64,000 nt of DNA from Eucalyptus grandis (GCF_016545825.1 NC_052614.1:62603034-62667033), one strand, 5' to 3'. Numbered from the stretch's first letter, positions 33,282-46,440 are shown. The notes: generated by a model from the sequence alone, not told the origin. Numbers and translations are program-made.

Positions 33282-34564
33282 CTAGGCAGCCCCACTGCAT
33301 CCATTGCCCATCAATTTCCTCATTGATTCTAGCCTTGGCTCTTTCCCTTGAAACTTTGTGGTTGCATGGAAGTAGTCCCCGAAGCCGTACTTCTCTGGGT
33401 ACGGGACCTTTGTCGTTGGCAAGATGATGGCATCATCCGCGGGATTGTACAACGTGGCCACAGAGAGCCGACTCCCATTCTTCTCAGCCATGACATGGTG
33501 CAAAACACTCTTGTACTGCCCGTTGCTCACCACCTCGAGTTGGTCCCCGGTGTTGACGCATATGCTGGCGCAGTTGGACTGCGGCATCGGCACCCATTGC
33601 CCCTCATGGAGGAACTCAAGGCTTGAGACTCGGTCATCCTGAAGCATCACTATAATCCCACCTGCATCGGTGTGTTCTCGGAACCCCCACAGTTTCAATG
33701 TAGGGGCATTCCAGGTATTTCGCCACCTTCATCCCCACGGAAGGCCCATTTCTCCCCGAGAATGCCCTCTTTATGTGGTCCTTGTCTAGGCCAAGGTTCT
33801 CGCAAATGAGCTCTGAGAGCTTCTCTGCTAGCTTTATCACCTGAGCGATGTACTCATCCATTACTGCCCTAAAAGAATATTGCACACAGTATTAGTCAAT
33901 CACCAGGTAAACATTATAGATACTGAGGCAGGTGGACTAAATTGGTCTCCAATGCAATATGACAAACTCTAAGCGGTTAATCTGCCAAATCACCTTTCAA
34001 ACCGGTTTAGTATACTGGGCTTAGTCTCTTTACTGATCACTTAGTCACTCAACAAGGTTGGATAACAAAAGTTCTCAAATGATCAGGAGCTGTAAACTTG
34101 CAATTGGGACTAATTTTCTTATGCACCGAAATCATTCGAGAGGTTCGGGAAGTCCTCAATGTTCGACTTCAAGCAATGCCAAAGGAAGAAAGGCCATTCC
34201 CAGTCTAGATCAGGTGTAGTACTATTGGCATGGTCCAAGCATTTGGCAGTTTTTGACACATAGAAACTTGCCTTCAAATTCTCCTCATAGTGGGTGTTGA
34301 CAAAACGCTTCACTTTCTCCATCAGTTCAGGGTCAACCCCATGATTCTTAATCTGCAAGAAAAGCATCATCATCATAATCATTTCTTAAGATAAGAGAGT
34401 GAACTGGGTTGATAAAAAAGATTGAAGTTCCTCGATGATGACGATGAATCACAAACTGTTACTTTGAAGCAACCCCATTTCTCACAAGCATGGTGAAGTA
34501 TTGCCATTGTTTTGCTCCTATTCTCACCACCAAGCTCACTCAAATCTATCATAAGAATCTCCAT
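33282..34564 (-). pseudogene. ACC-oxidase-like 2-oxoglutarate/Fe(II) dioxygenase, one frameshift
   Basis: Three exons: 34463-34564 (ATG at 34564, MEILMIDLSELGGENRSKTM), 34127-34352 and 33282-33863. The splice sites are GT-AG and the junctions are in phase if the GCAG acceptor at 33864-33867 is used. About 303 codons, the family's usual length. The iron-binding HTD motif is present (GFREHTDAGGIIVML), as are the distal His in KSVLHHVMAEK and the 2-oxoglutarate-binding RxS in GSRLSVATLYNP. Between 33691 and 33706 the frame is lost, consistent with a net loss of two bases, separating the N-terminal 60 percent from the catalytic core. The product would resemble ACC oxidase 5-type enzymes of ethylene synthesis. 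This is a recent pseudogene, or a gene with a sequencing error. Confidence 0.8.
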
Positions 34565-34642
34565 GATTTCACTTCCTCTTTTCTTTACCTCTGAACTCTC
34601 TGTGACAAGTTTATTGAGATGATTGATGGACCATCCATAAAC

Positions 34643-34649
34643 ATATATA
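34643..34649 (-). promoter_or_regulatory. Probable TATA box of the dioxygenase
   Basis: TATATAT-type motif on the minus strand, about 80 bases upstream of the start codon at 34564, a typical plant spacing with a short leader. Confidence 0.5.
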
Positions 34650-37150
34650 GGGTTAGAGATGGGGGAAGTTCAATGAATTTTTCGCCTACATTTTTTTAGA
34701 CTTCTAGGGTAAAGATAAGGAAAAGAAAAGGGTCCGGGCTGGAAAAAATACTAGGCGTCATCGTCGTACACAAGAGTGATTTTGATAGAAAGGCAGGTGG
34801 CCAATCAAGAGTTGATCACTTAAAGCAACATGCCTGGCTGGATTCTAGGAAAAAGACTCATCTAAGTGATCCTAGGGAAAAAATTGAGTCATGATCCAAA
34901 TCCCGCTATAATGACAAAAAGGCTTTAGCAAATAGATAGATTATGAACTTCTTTCTCATGTCTATCATCAAGAAAAGCACAGGGTGGTCTTCTATAGGGT
35001 TGTTGGGGACCAGTTCATTCAATCAAAGCGTTAGGGCTCACTTATTCGGTATTCATGCTTCGGTGTTCCAACCCCTCAATTGACCTGCTTTCTTCAGTTG
35101 GTTCAGCCTAATTTAATCCAACAACAGTGAGCTACAACAATCGTTAAAGAGCCCAACATAACTAGGTTAAGAGATAATTGAGTATGCCACGAATTATTAG
35201 GATATTAGATATGCCCTGTAGATGGACCCTTATACTATGACCAATGCCCTAGACTCTAGTTGGTCGTATCTATATGAGTTCGTGTGTTCTATGCCTCGTA
35301 AAATAAGCACTCTTCTTTTTGGGAAAGTATTAGGGAAAGCTCCACTCCGTTACAAAGTTCACCAAAAGGTCAGATTTGCATCAAAACAGGAGTTCCCGAG
35401 TGTTATGTCCACTATGAGTGAAATTAATCAAATGGGACCTCATGCAAATCAATCAAGTGGTTGAGATATCCGTTTGGAATGTTTGGTGTCGATTAAAATC
35501 AAGACTTTTCTTCTCCTTGTTCTTTTCATATTTTTTGACAGATTTATCAGGATTTCACATAATGAGTCAGATCTGCAACAAATCGGGAGCTACCAAGTGT
35601 ATGTCAATGTGAGTTTTTTTTTTCATCTTCCACCCATTGTTTGTGTCGGATTTTAGAAGAGCTTGTAGAGTAGACAATGGTTGAACATCTAGCAGGGTTG
35701 TTGAGTTTGGAATTATGACCACAAAGCGTAAAATCAACCTAAGAGCATAAGGGAAAGTAGAATTATGCAGGATTGAACCACCAACTTGCACCTTGGTTCA
35801 TTCTTTTCAAAAATTAAATCATTGGGCAATCGACACATTAGAAATTTGCACCTGGAAAAAAGTTGGTGATTCCCTAAATGAAGGTTACCTTGCATCCTAA
35901 TAATAATTATTAATTAGCAAAATAAACATGATTTAAGGGAGAAAAATTATGTTTAAGAAAAGTGACTTGACAATGAGTCGCGCTTTTTCTACTTCTCGTC
36001 CAGCTCAAACACTTTATATATATATATATATATATCAAACACTTATATATATATATATAGTGTATTTTCCATCTTACCCATTGCTTTTTCCTCCTTTAAA
36101 TGTTGTACTCCACATAGTCAAATGTAGGGGCCATGTGGGATCCTTTTTTGAATTTATTTCTTCTTTCTCTTGTCCTCGCTTGTGTTGAAGCGTATCCTCC
36201 AGCACCTCCATGCACACCAACAATTGGGCAATCTCACAAAGCCTCACAAGCTTCCTCTCTACCTCACCATCGTCCCTTAAAACTCCTGGAATGTCTAGCA
36301 GAATCCCCCTATGCCAGCATGATCTTCCTCTTGATATCTCTATGTTTATCTTTTGATTATTGCAATAATTTTTTAGATTCTGAAGAGAATGATCGAGGTG
36401 CTCGAGCTCATGACTTGATTAGTGTCAAGCCTTTTGGCTTTAGTGGTGTATTGGAGGCTTCGGTAATGGTTTTGATTTTGTCTTTTTTTTTTTTTGGGTT
36501 TTGGCATGATTGCATCTCCTGTAAAAATTCTCTTATGAGAAAATCAGGTAATAAATTTGAAGAACTATTTATAAATTTAATATCAAAATCGAATATTGAA
36601 AATATGGCTTACCATCTTGCAAAATCTGTTTTGATGCAATATTCAAGACGTCTTTTTGTAAAACATCTTTGGTTGATTTGCAATCAATTCTCAAGATAAA
36701 TTTTTAGTTCAATAAATCTCATTGGAATTTTGATATGGACAAAACTAATTTCCTTTTTGATTGTTGAGTAATTTTGCTAGGTTGAGTTCTAATGTTTTAA
36801 GACAAAATGGACAACTTGTTCTTTAGTATTCTTGACCTATTTAAGAATACTGTGATACCCTATATTTGAAACATTTGTTTCAACTATTTTGAAAGTAGAT
36901 GGATCAACTAGGTGTAAGCATGGTATTTCCTTAACATGAATATTTATTTGTTTGACAATGTTTGCATGGACTGAAGTCCATGGTGGAGAATCCTTTTGTA
37001 ACCTTTAGTGTAAAGGTTTACAAAGAATATTTATATTGGAGAAGAAATCTATAATATAATTGAGACTATCCAAGAAAGAAATCTATAAAATAATTGAGAC
37101 TATCTAAGAATCTTTGCAATTGGATTTTGTCTTTAATCTAATCTTGGAAT
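34650..37150. other. Intergenic, low-complexity patches only
   Basis: No supported gene. Two (TA)n tracts lie at about 36017-36034 and 36045-36058. An ORF at 36133-36699 starts with a hydrophobic stretch but has no recognisable domain. Very AT-rich from 36700 onward, merging into the viral-like remnant. Confidence 0.5.
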
Positions 37151-37153
37151 TTA

Positions 37154-39240
37154 TCAATAAATGAGATTGATCTTTTTTATGGGAATTATGGTGCCTAAAC
37201 GGATATAATGACCTAGGAATCTAATTTTGGTTTGGAAGAGTGCAATTTTAGTAGGAAATACTATTAAATCATTTTGTATGATTATTTTTATAAGAGTAGA
37301 TATATGTTTGAAATGTTGTTCTAAATTCGGGGAGAAAACCAATACATCATCCATATAGACCAGGATGTAATCTAAATAAGGATTGAAAATTTCATTCATG
37401 ATTATTTGAAATTCTGAAGGGGCATTCTTGAGATTAAATGGCATAACATTCCATTCATATTGACCAAAAGGGACAGTAAAAGATGTTTTGTATTGATCCT
37501 TTTTATTGATTTGTATTTGCCAAAATCCTAATTTCATGTCAAATTTTGAAAATATTTTTTATCTACATAATCTATTTAACAAGCCCTTTTTGTTGGGTAT
37601 TGGATACCGTATTCATCTAAGGGTTGTATTCAAAGTTTTATAATTAACAATTAACTTGGGAATGGGAACACATTTTTCTAATTCAGCATTTTTATTGACA
37701 TAGAAAACATAACAGCTCCATGGTGATTGACTTTTCCTAATGAGTTTTTTTGTTCAAAAGATCTTGTATTTCTATTTGGTAAAATTTTAAAACTTCTTGA
37801 TTTATTTGTGTTGGACGAGCTTTTGTAGGTATTTTATTTTTAGAAAAATCTTATTCATGAGATAAATCTACAATATGCTTTTTTCTTTCCCAAAAAGCAT
37901 TAGGTAAGGCAAAACATATAATTTTCTCTATATGTTTTTGTAGGGATGCTATTTTATCTTTGATGTTTGTTTTTAAGGATTTTCTTCTGTTTTTTTTTAA
38001 ATTCTTTTTTAAAAATTCAAGCTGGTTTTCTTTATCTTTTATAAGACAATATATTTCTAAAATTGAATGTTCTTATAAGATATTTAGGCTTCTCATTTGT
38101 GATTTTGTTATAAAGTAAATGTGATTTTTCTATTTAAAGCATGAATTTCAATTCCTTCATTTGTTCTTGTAAAATGTTGAATTAATTGTATGAAGGGTGT
38201 TTTTCTAGAATTACTTCCTCTATCATATTTTTAATTAAAAGAAAGGAAATTTTGTAAGACATTTGATTTTTTATTATTGAGGCTTCTAGCAATTTACATT
38301 TAATATTTAACTTGTCTCCTGAGGCTGATTTTAATGATTCATATGTTTTACCAAAGTATTTTGTTGGAACAAGGCTTTCTTTAATACAATTGAAATCTGC
38401 CCCTGTATCAAAAAGTACTGTTGTTTCAATAATAATTTCATTATTGATTTTTATCATTATGTTTATTATCCATTTAGAGGTTATTTCTGTTAATAGCACT
38501 AAAAAGTTTTGACTAGAAGTATTAGAAGTATTAGTGATTTCATTTTGATCATCTTATTTTGCTTTTCCCTTTGTGATGAGAGATTTTATATCAAAGATTT
38601 CTTGTTCAATTCTATTTGTGCAGCCTTCAAGGCTTGTATTTCTAATTTTTGTTGTTTTATTTTACTTTGGAGATCATTAATATTTATTGGCCTAGACTGG
38701 TTTTTTTTTTCTATTAAGAATATCTTATAGATTATAAGAAGTATTAGGTTTAGAAGTAATATTCATTGAAAATTGAAATCTATCTAAGTATTCTATTTTG
38801 GCTTCTGGTTCATCAGCAGTGTTGAGAATGAATTCTTTTTCTTTTGTCAACATATTTATTTCAGGAATAGATTTATCAAGAGAGGCATCTTCATATTATG
38901 ATTTTGAAGAGGTTTCTATTTCATTTATTTGAAGACGTTCTTCTTCAAGAAATTCATCATAAGAGGTATCATCAGTTTCTATAAGGATTTTATTTAATTG
39001 GTATAAAGTATTATCATCTAATAAGAGTTCATTTAATCTTTTACTAATTCTACAATGTTTTGAAATATATCCTTTTCTACCATGTTAGTAACATTTAAGA
39101 TCTTTAAAAATTTTCTTATTAGTTTATGGTCTATTTTGGTGTCTTCATTTATTTTTGTGAAGTTGTGATTTGTTACAGTGTTTTCTTTTTTTCTTTTTAA
39201 GAAGGACAAGTTCTTTTGCATTTTGATTTTGACTTTTCAT
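37154..39240 (-). mobile_element. Endogenous caulimovirid-like polyprotein remnant (protease, RT)
   Basis: Two open fragments lie in the expected order on the minus strand. 38182-38499 holds a retroviral-type aspartic protease site (LFDTGADF, catalytic DTG at 38401-38409). 37154-37537 holds a reverse transcriptase palm with YMDDVLVFS (YMDD at 37346-37357) preceded by a PFGQYEWNVMPF-type stretch that is characteristic of Caulimoviridae more than of Ty3 elements. Upstream, about 39033-39240 has a lysine-rich open stretch compatible with the nucleocapsid region. Everything between is interrupted by stops. No RNase H was recognised below 37154. It is inactive and very AT-rich. Confidence 0.7.
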
Positions 39241-39474
39241 TATAAGAAGGGTCGTATTTGGCATAGAAATCTCCTAAACTTCTAAAAGATTGTTCTTCTT
39301 TGAGTTGTCTTTGTAATTTGATTTCATTATACATTTGTGTTCCTTATCTACAAACGTAAGAGACTATTTCTCCGTATGAAAGTAGATCATAAGGTATTTA
39401 GTCACTGTATTCTTCTCTAATCCTATCTCTAACTTGGTCACATATTATTTAGGGTAAATCTACTAAGAATTTTT

Positions 39475-39481
39475 AATATAC

Positions 39482-39524
<43 letters not shown>
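39475..39524. repeat. Compound microsatellite (ACAT)n(AT)n
   Basis: Four or so catacata units followed by about 17 TA repeats. Confidence 0.95.
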
Positions 39525-39527
<3 letters not shown>

Positions 39528-39539
39528 GAAAGTGCATGA

Positions 39540-40400
39540 CTTTACTGACGTCAAAGATGCTGAAGTTGATTTTATTTTATTTTCAATCTTTTCGACCTTG
39601 GTTCTGTAGGAGCAAGTCAGAAAGATTTAGAAATAGAACCATCTGATTTGATTCGTTCTCAATAACCATGAGATGATCATCTGGGGGTGATCCTTTTGTC
39701 AACGGATGCTCCTATTACACTCGTAGTCTCTGACGGATCCTTTTGTCATGTTACCCCAAGCAAAAAAATGCACAGGTTGCACAATTTCAGGCAAACTAGA
39801 TCTAGACAAGATGCAAACATCACACAAGGGCCACTTAATTTGTATGCCCTAGGCGATGGGCCACCAAGGTTGTGCGACCCTAGGCAAGGTGACGCTGGTG
39901 CCACCCGAATCTAAGCAATCACACATCAGAGTTCCTCTTGCTCCTCCGAGCTACCTCAATGAATCCTAGGTCTAAAGGTAAGAGACTATGAATAATGCAA
40001 AACCAAAGAGTAAAAGCAAAATTTTAGTTTCTGAGGATAAGAAAGGGAACTGAAAAAATTCATTAATCCTTAAGAGGAGCTTTTGGAGAATGTCGTAAAG
40101 ATAAAGCAAGGATGGTCTGTCTTTAGCTTTGGGCTTTTGCTAATGCTAGCTTTGAGATAAAATGGTTCAAATTTTTTTACCAAACACCACAACTTACTCA
40201 TTAAGAATCATCTATGATGCTTCATTCATTAAAAATGCAGAGGTTGCCGCAGTAATAGAGGAGGATGAACGGAGATGACCATCCCCAAGATCAAATGAAT
40301 TGCTTGAAATCCAAGCCGCAATTTGTGTTGTCCTTCCACCAACTGCAAAAGAAAAAGTGATTTTCCCGGGCGCTAACATGAAAGATCTAACCAAAAGGAG
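39540..40400. other. Intergenic, nothing firmly recognised
   Basis: Short ORFs at 39687-39914 (plus) and 40212-40394 (minus) carry no recognisable domain. The right end may belong to the LINE remnant that follows. Confidence 0.45.
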
Positions 40401-40407
40401 GCTTGGA

Positions 40408-40871
40408 AGCTGCTAAAACCTCAGGGGACCAAAATTCAGTGGCATAGGCTCATTTGGTTCTGCCCTAATATCCCATAATTTTGGGTTTATAGCATGTCAT
40501 ATTAAACAAAAGATAGAATGAAGTGGTGGAGTTCTATTAATGGTGTAGGTTTGCTCTATAAGCAAGACGATGAATCTTGTGATCATCTGTTCTTTTATGT
40601 GTATTTTCATTTTTCAAGGCAGGTTTGGGATAGAGTCATGGTTTTGCTGCATCTGAATAGACAAGCAGAGGATTGGCCATATGAGCTCTCTTGGGCTCTT
40701 CAATTCTTGAAGGGCAGAAGCTTAAAGATTGTCCTGATAAAACTAGCATGGTTTGCCACTATATATAGCATTTGGAAGGAGCAAAATATGGTTCTTCATG
40801 GGCAAACCACTCCATGTAAACAAGGTTTTGGCAGGCAATTTTATGGATCAAACCTGCCTTTGAAGCTTTAA
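40408..40871 (+). pseudogene. LINE (non-LTR retrotransposon) fragment, zf-RVT region
   Basis: Open from 40518 to 40871. SCDHLFFYVYFHFSRQVW followed by LAWFATIYSIWKEQNM fits the zinc-binding C-terminal region (zf-RVT) of plant LINE reverse transcriptases. The Cys-rich part is partly mutated (a Tyr where the second Cys would be expected). Upstream 40408-40517 contains further matching words in another frame. No endonuclease or palm domain remains. Confidence 0.6.
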
Positions 40872-41228
40872 TAATTGATGGAAGGAGAGTAGTGGATGAT
40901 GAAATTAACAATCTATATTTTAAATGGAGAATCCTGGATTAGATTGTCATCCGAGCCTTTGTGTTTTGTTTTTCCCCTCAGCTGATATGTAATAAGGGAC
41001 TCGAGCCATCGGGCCATTTTGCGAGGGGATTTATGTGCGTTGGGCTTTGTAATTTAGCTTGGGACTTTCTTTTGGACATTGGGGTTCGATGATTTAGGTT
41101 TAATGTTGGGCCTACTGGCTCTTGGGTTTGTGAGGGTTATCTGACTAATTCTGGGCTTGTATTGGGAAGTAGTCCTCCCATCATCTGGGTTTTTGGCAAT
41201 AAAGTAAAAGAGAATTCCCAATCCACAT

Positions 41229-43320
41229 TAGAAGTAAGGATAAATGATACAATAATTTCTGAACTTTGATCTAATGTATAATGTGATCCATGAAATTTAA
41301 GTTTGCTCAATATGGTCATTGAACTTTAGTCTAATATGAAATATTGTTCATGAAGTTTTAATTTGTTCAATATTGTTTCTGAACTTTAGTACATGCTCAA
41401 TTTAGTTCCGAACTGTATGTACATGTTCAATATATCGCCTTGTGCAAAGAGGCGAGTTTTGAAGCGTTGGATAGTTCCATTGAATTTTTCCTTAACTTTA
41501 AAATCCATTTACAACCGACTAAATTTTTAGAATGATTAGTTTGTACAAGATCCCATGTATGGTTGACGAACAAGGCATTAAAAAATTCATCTGTCATGGT
41601 TGCTTTCTAATGTGGGTCAAGCAAGAATGGCCATAGAGTAGCACATTGATGTCCCTTGGTGAAAAAGTGAGTGATTTAAAAAAAATATTGGGTTTAGAAG
41701 TTCTAGATTTGTCACGAATCTGAATAGGATGAGTGGGAAGAAAAGAAACATAAGTATAGGAGCTTGACATAGAAGTAAAGAGGATTTGCAGGTCTGTTGT
41801 GGGAGGAATTCAATAGAGAGAGGAGTTAGGTTGGGACACGGTAAATGGGGTCAGAGGGAGAGGCGGTGAAGGGGAAAAAGAAATGTAAGCAAGTTGGTGG
41901 GCAGAAAAGAGGATGGAGTGGGGTTAGGAGGTTAGGCTAGAGAAGAGGGGAGAGGCCAAGGAGTTTGAGTAGGATAGGAGGAGAGAGCATCAGAGGAGCG
42001 AGAAGGAAGAATAAATTGATTGAATGAAACAAAAAATGAAGGGGCTGATACTAAATAGTGGGTTACAGGACAAAGACTTGAAGGATTATATAAAAAGGAA
42101 AAATTCCTCTAATCAAGCCAAGCATAACGACCGATAAAAGCATGACCACTTGATCGATCAATACAGCAATAGCTTTTGTGATTCGACGCGTACTCAATAA
42201 ATACCCATGGCACAAAATGAGGTGCTAACTTGTGAGAAACACAATTAATTAAACTAGAACCCAAATAAAAAGTGGAAAGAATAAATGGCATAGATGACAG
42301 GATTGGGAAATCGATTAATAATGTAAGTTGTAACGAAGAGCATCAACCCAATCTGAAGAAGGCATATGAGCATAGATTAATAAGGATCAAGACATTTTGA
42401 CTAAGTGTTTTGCATTCTGATGGGCCATTTTGAGATGGTTCCCTCCATCATGAGTTTGTAAAAATTTAATTTTGGTGTTACACAAATTTTCAATAAAACA
42501 ATGGAAGCAATAAAAGTGTGTATGCACTATAAATTTAATTTTCATAAGAAAGACCCAAGTAAACTAAGAGTAGTTATCAATGAATAATACAAAATACATG
42601 GAACTAAAAATAGATAAAATTGCACTCATCTAGACATCAAATGAATTATAATCAAAGGAAAAGATGTGCAATGACTAGCAAACTCAAAAGGCAATTGACG
42701 AGATTTGCCCCACGAGACAGGACTCACAAGATACTAATCTAGAACTAGAATTGCAAACATGACTCAAAACCTATCTATTAGGATGCCCAAGATGAGCATG
42801 CTAGTGAGTGAGTGAGTGAAGTAGAGGAAGCCATGAAAGGATGCGAGTGAAATGACATCAATAAGTTAGAAATCAGATAAAGACCATGAGAGAAGTCAAC
42901 TTGGAGGAGAGTTTACTCTATTCATTGATCCTTCAAAGAAAAGGATGAACCATTAAAATCAATAGCATAAGAACTTTTGCATCCAAGTTGAGTAACTAAG
43001 AGGAGATTGCGAGCAAGATTAGGGACACGATACATGAGATAACAACAACGATTGAGAGCAAGCATGCAAAAGGAAAAAGATACAAATGGTCCATGAATTT
43101 TGACAATAATAATATTGCACATTTTCATATAGTTTAGGGACTAGATTGAACATGTATGAAAAGTTTAGGGATCACATAGGACAAATTAAAAGTTGAGCGA
43201 CGACATTGCATATTGGATTAAAGTTCAAGGTTCATACTAAATAAATTGAAAATTCATGTACAACATTACACATTAAATTAAAGTTTAAATACAACTTGTT
43301 CCATTATTCATATGTAAAAA
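41229..43320. mobile_element. Region bounded by long inverted repeats, holding a Copia fragment
   Basis: About 41229-41440 is a diverged inverted complement of about 43090-43320 (alternating phrases like tgaactttagtctaatatg and its complement). The arms are roughly 200 bp and rich in TTTAGT/ACTAAA-type words. The interior is a decayed Copia pol segment on the minus strand. I could not find a convincing target duplication at the ends. Likely a long-TIR DNA element with retroelement cargo. Confidence 0.5.
42109..43128 (-). pseudogene. Copia protease tail, integrase and linker fragment
   Basis: In minus-strand order: 43128-42922 holds the protease C-terminal region (YRVPNLARNLLLVTQLG). About 42720-42660 holds a CxxC zinc-finger remnant (CESCLVGQ). 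42291-42109 holds the SH3-like linker after the integrase (SHKLAPHFVPWVFIEYASN ... GHAFIGRYAWLD). Stops and frameshifts separate the pieces. Divergent from the Copia element at 20.3 kb, so a different family. Confidence 0.65.
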
Positions 43321-43324
43321 GACT

Positions 43325-45646
43325 TTACCAACTTGCTTAATAGGCAATAAATGACCATTACCAATTAAGACTTTTGCCAAATCGTAAAACAGATTAAGAT
43401 TTAGGATTTTATAATCTCACTGGTCATGTGTGCCGATGCTTTGCTTTCAAGATATCACATTGGATAAAAAATCTCTCCTACCAACAAAGCCGAGATGGAG
43501 TTTGAGAGATCAATGGTGGTGAAGGCGTGGTTCAATCGTTGTCGACATAGTAGCGCAATGTGTCTTGCCCCGTTATAGATTTGATAAATAAGACAAAGGC
43601 CTAAATCTAAGAATGACTCCCAAGGTGAATGGGGAAACACAGGGGTTCAAACTACCATGAGACTGACTAGGGGCTGATAATGATTACAGACTGGGCTAAT
43701 CATAGGAGGATTGAAAATCCGATTGATCCCGCAAGAACCATCTACCTTGTTTAGTACGGAAAAATGTCCATTTAATGTTTGCTTTTCTTGAAAATCATTC
43801 AAATAGTGGTAAAAAAAAAAACTAATCTCAATCATTTTTAATATTCAATGCAATTAAAATTATGACCTTTATTGTTAATTTCTTATATTGCATGAGAAAT
43901 GAAAATTAACCACGTGTGACGCATGAAAACTAGTTTAGTCTAATGTCTAGTTCAAGCATTAGCACTCCAAAAAAAAAACAAAAAAACAAAACCATCTTTG
44001 TTGTACTTTATTTTTTGGAAATGTCGTGGTATTAGGTACGAAAGCAATCGATCCATCAGAGGCATTAGATAATACAAACTCCATGCATAGCCCACTCGTT
44101 TAAAAGATTTAGATGGAAAAAGTTCATCCGGCAATGCACGTAGGGAAGAATTTGTTAGATAATTGCATATTGCGCAATCATCGGACTTATCTTACCCCCT
44201 TGTAAAAACTATGTTCATGATGGTGGATATAAAAGAAAACTAATTAGAGAGCGGATGGATTTGGCTCTAATTTCTTGAAAAGAAAATAATAGGTTAATTG
44301 TCTCATGTTGGGTTGGGCGGCCAAAAACGATTGTTTTCCCAGGACCTGTCATGGCTTAAGTGATCGTCCATGATGAAAAAATGTGATATTAATGTAAAAA
44401 ATCGATTTTCAATGAAATTTCAAGATCACTCGTTAACAAGGCTTGCGATGATGCGCGTTATAAAAAAAAAAAAAAAAAGAATCGTCCTTTCACGATGTTA
44501 TGAAAACGAGCGGAGAATTCCTTGAAATGACCGCGTGATGTCACCGTACCTGGCTACCCTCTCTCGCCTGTCTGCACCAACACGGTCAAACCAAGGTCTC
44601 CACCAACTGCCGCCGTGTCAAACCTCTCGATACCTGGTTCAACTTTAGCCGATACAAGCAAAAAGTCAAAACTCTTGACTTTGATCTCGCCTGTCGGCAC
44701 CACCACGGTCAAACCAAGGTCTCCATCAACTGCCGCCGTGGCATACCTCTCGATACCTGGTTCAACTTTAGCCGATACAAGCAAAAGTTAAACCTCTTGA
44801 CTTTGAACTTAACGCAAGTCACTCGTCCACTAAAGTCGCGTTGCAAAGAAGCTTCGCCCTAATTCCTCATAAGTGCCCTTAGGTGAGGATAATGTGATAA
44901 TTATGGTTAAATGAGAGACTTGAGCACTATTTATAAAGTTTCAGTCAGTCTCCCTCATTACGGGCCAGGCTCAACTCAGCCCATACTAGCCAGCCCATAT
45001 TAGACTAATTAAGAAACCTTCTATCTCACTTTAGACCAAACCCCATAAAACAGTAAACATTAAACGGTAAATTACAATATTAATTAATGCAGTCTACAAT
45101 TAGAAAAACTCTTACAATTATTGCTAAGATAAATGAGAAATTAACTTATTTTTTTCCTCTCTTGTCAAAACTAATACAAAATAAATTAAATGACCTCTGC
45201 CATCTCCCCATGATGGGTCACTCCCAAAATGTAACTCGTGGCCAGCGAGATTAAATTGATATCAAATTTTCTAACCTATTTTTGACTTTCGCCGTCGGAA
45301 AAAGCAAGGTTCGAGATCCCGTGCCTTCCAAACCCACAATGTAGATTGGATTGAAGACCTTTCGATGATCATATCGATAGGATTCGGTAGAAAAAATAGA
45401 AAAACGCAAAAAAAAGTACCGATCTTTTCGCAATAAGTTCCAATGATATTCCTTGGAGGGTCCTCCGACCACTAGCAGCTGAAAGTCTCCAGGGTGTCGG
45501 CCTCCTACCCCAACTCCTACATTTTAGCTTGCCTCCTCAAAAACGTGCCAACAAAATGAGTTCGTGTTAGTCACTTAATCAGAAAAGAATCTTACCTTGT
45601 GCTTATCAAAAAAGAAGAATCTTATTCACTAATTATGAGCATGAAC

Positions 45647-45680
<34 letters not shown>

Positions 45681-46440
45681 ACACGCATGCCCGGCACGCA
45701 CGGAACATCAACCGCCCCCTTGATTATTCTTGGGTCCCCTTAAAAAAGCTCCGACGACTAGGCTGCTCAGCGTTCATTCAACACCGAGCAGCTTTATTGT
45801 GCACAAGTGTGAACGGGGCCATTTCCTTATACTTTTTCCGATGCCCTAGTCTTTGTGTCTTCAACCTTAAGATAGCCTCAAATAAGGATAGCCTCAAATA
45901 AGAGAGAAATTCGAGTCTTGTCATGTTGGTTTTAATTTTTGCTAAAAGCAAATATGATTTTATGCATGACCAGAAACTGCATAACGACCGTGGGATGATC
46001 ACCGATTCCATATTGCAAGTTCATGAATTAATGGTGAAACTAGGGAGAGATGGACCAAAAAAATGCGTTTCTTTGCTTTCGAGATCTAACTAGACTGAGT
46101 TCGTGCTCTATCGAATTTGCACACTGTCCATATCATGAGAAATTAAATCAAATGAATGCCTTTCTCTGAGAGGCTTTTGATATCTTTGTGGTAAAGACAG
46201 GACTAAAGCTCCGTTAGTTTGGTCCTCGTCATGATTGTGCGCTCGGATTGCAACCTCATTGTTGCATTCAACGGTCATTATATACTTCTTTTTTTTCATG
46301 AAATCTGCTTGTGTATAGCCCCCAAAATCAAAATATACGAGCAAGAGAAGACCTCGAACTTCCTTTTTCTTGAAGCTTCCAATTTCCATTGATAAATAAT
46401 ACAAGAGTTACATTCTTATGACGATGGACACAATATGCAG
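43325..46440. repeat. AAP-flank repeat unit 3' of the intact permease
   Basis: Matches 2350-3540, 5059-8140, 10470-11690 and 13740-15440 piecewise in the same orientation and runs into the last exon of the permease. The first about 35 bases (taccaacttgcttaatagg) are shared with the tail of the caulimovirid-like pieces at 2355 and 10490. A 122-124-bp tandem step at 44560-44800 matches 6385-6620. Two homopolymer A tracts (44463, 45658). No gene. Confidence 0.8.

Noticed and set aside
33868..33870. Frameshift at the intron 2 acceptor of the dioxygenase
   Set aside because: Using the nearer TTTTAG breaks the frame, but the GCAG acceptor four bases on restores it, so no lesion is needed.
36133..36699. 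188-codon ORF with a hydrophobic N-terminus
   Set aside because: No domain recognised. It includes an encoded run from a T11 tract and spans very AT-rich DNA; not enough support for a gene.
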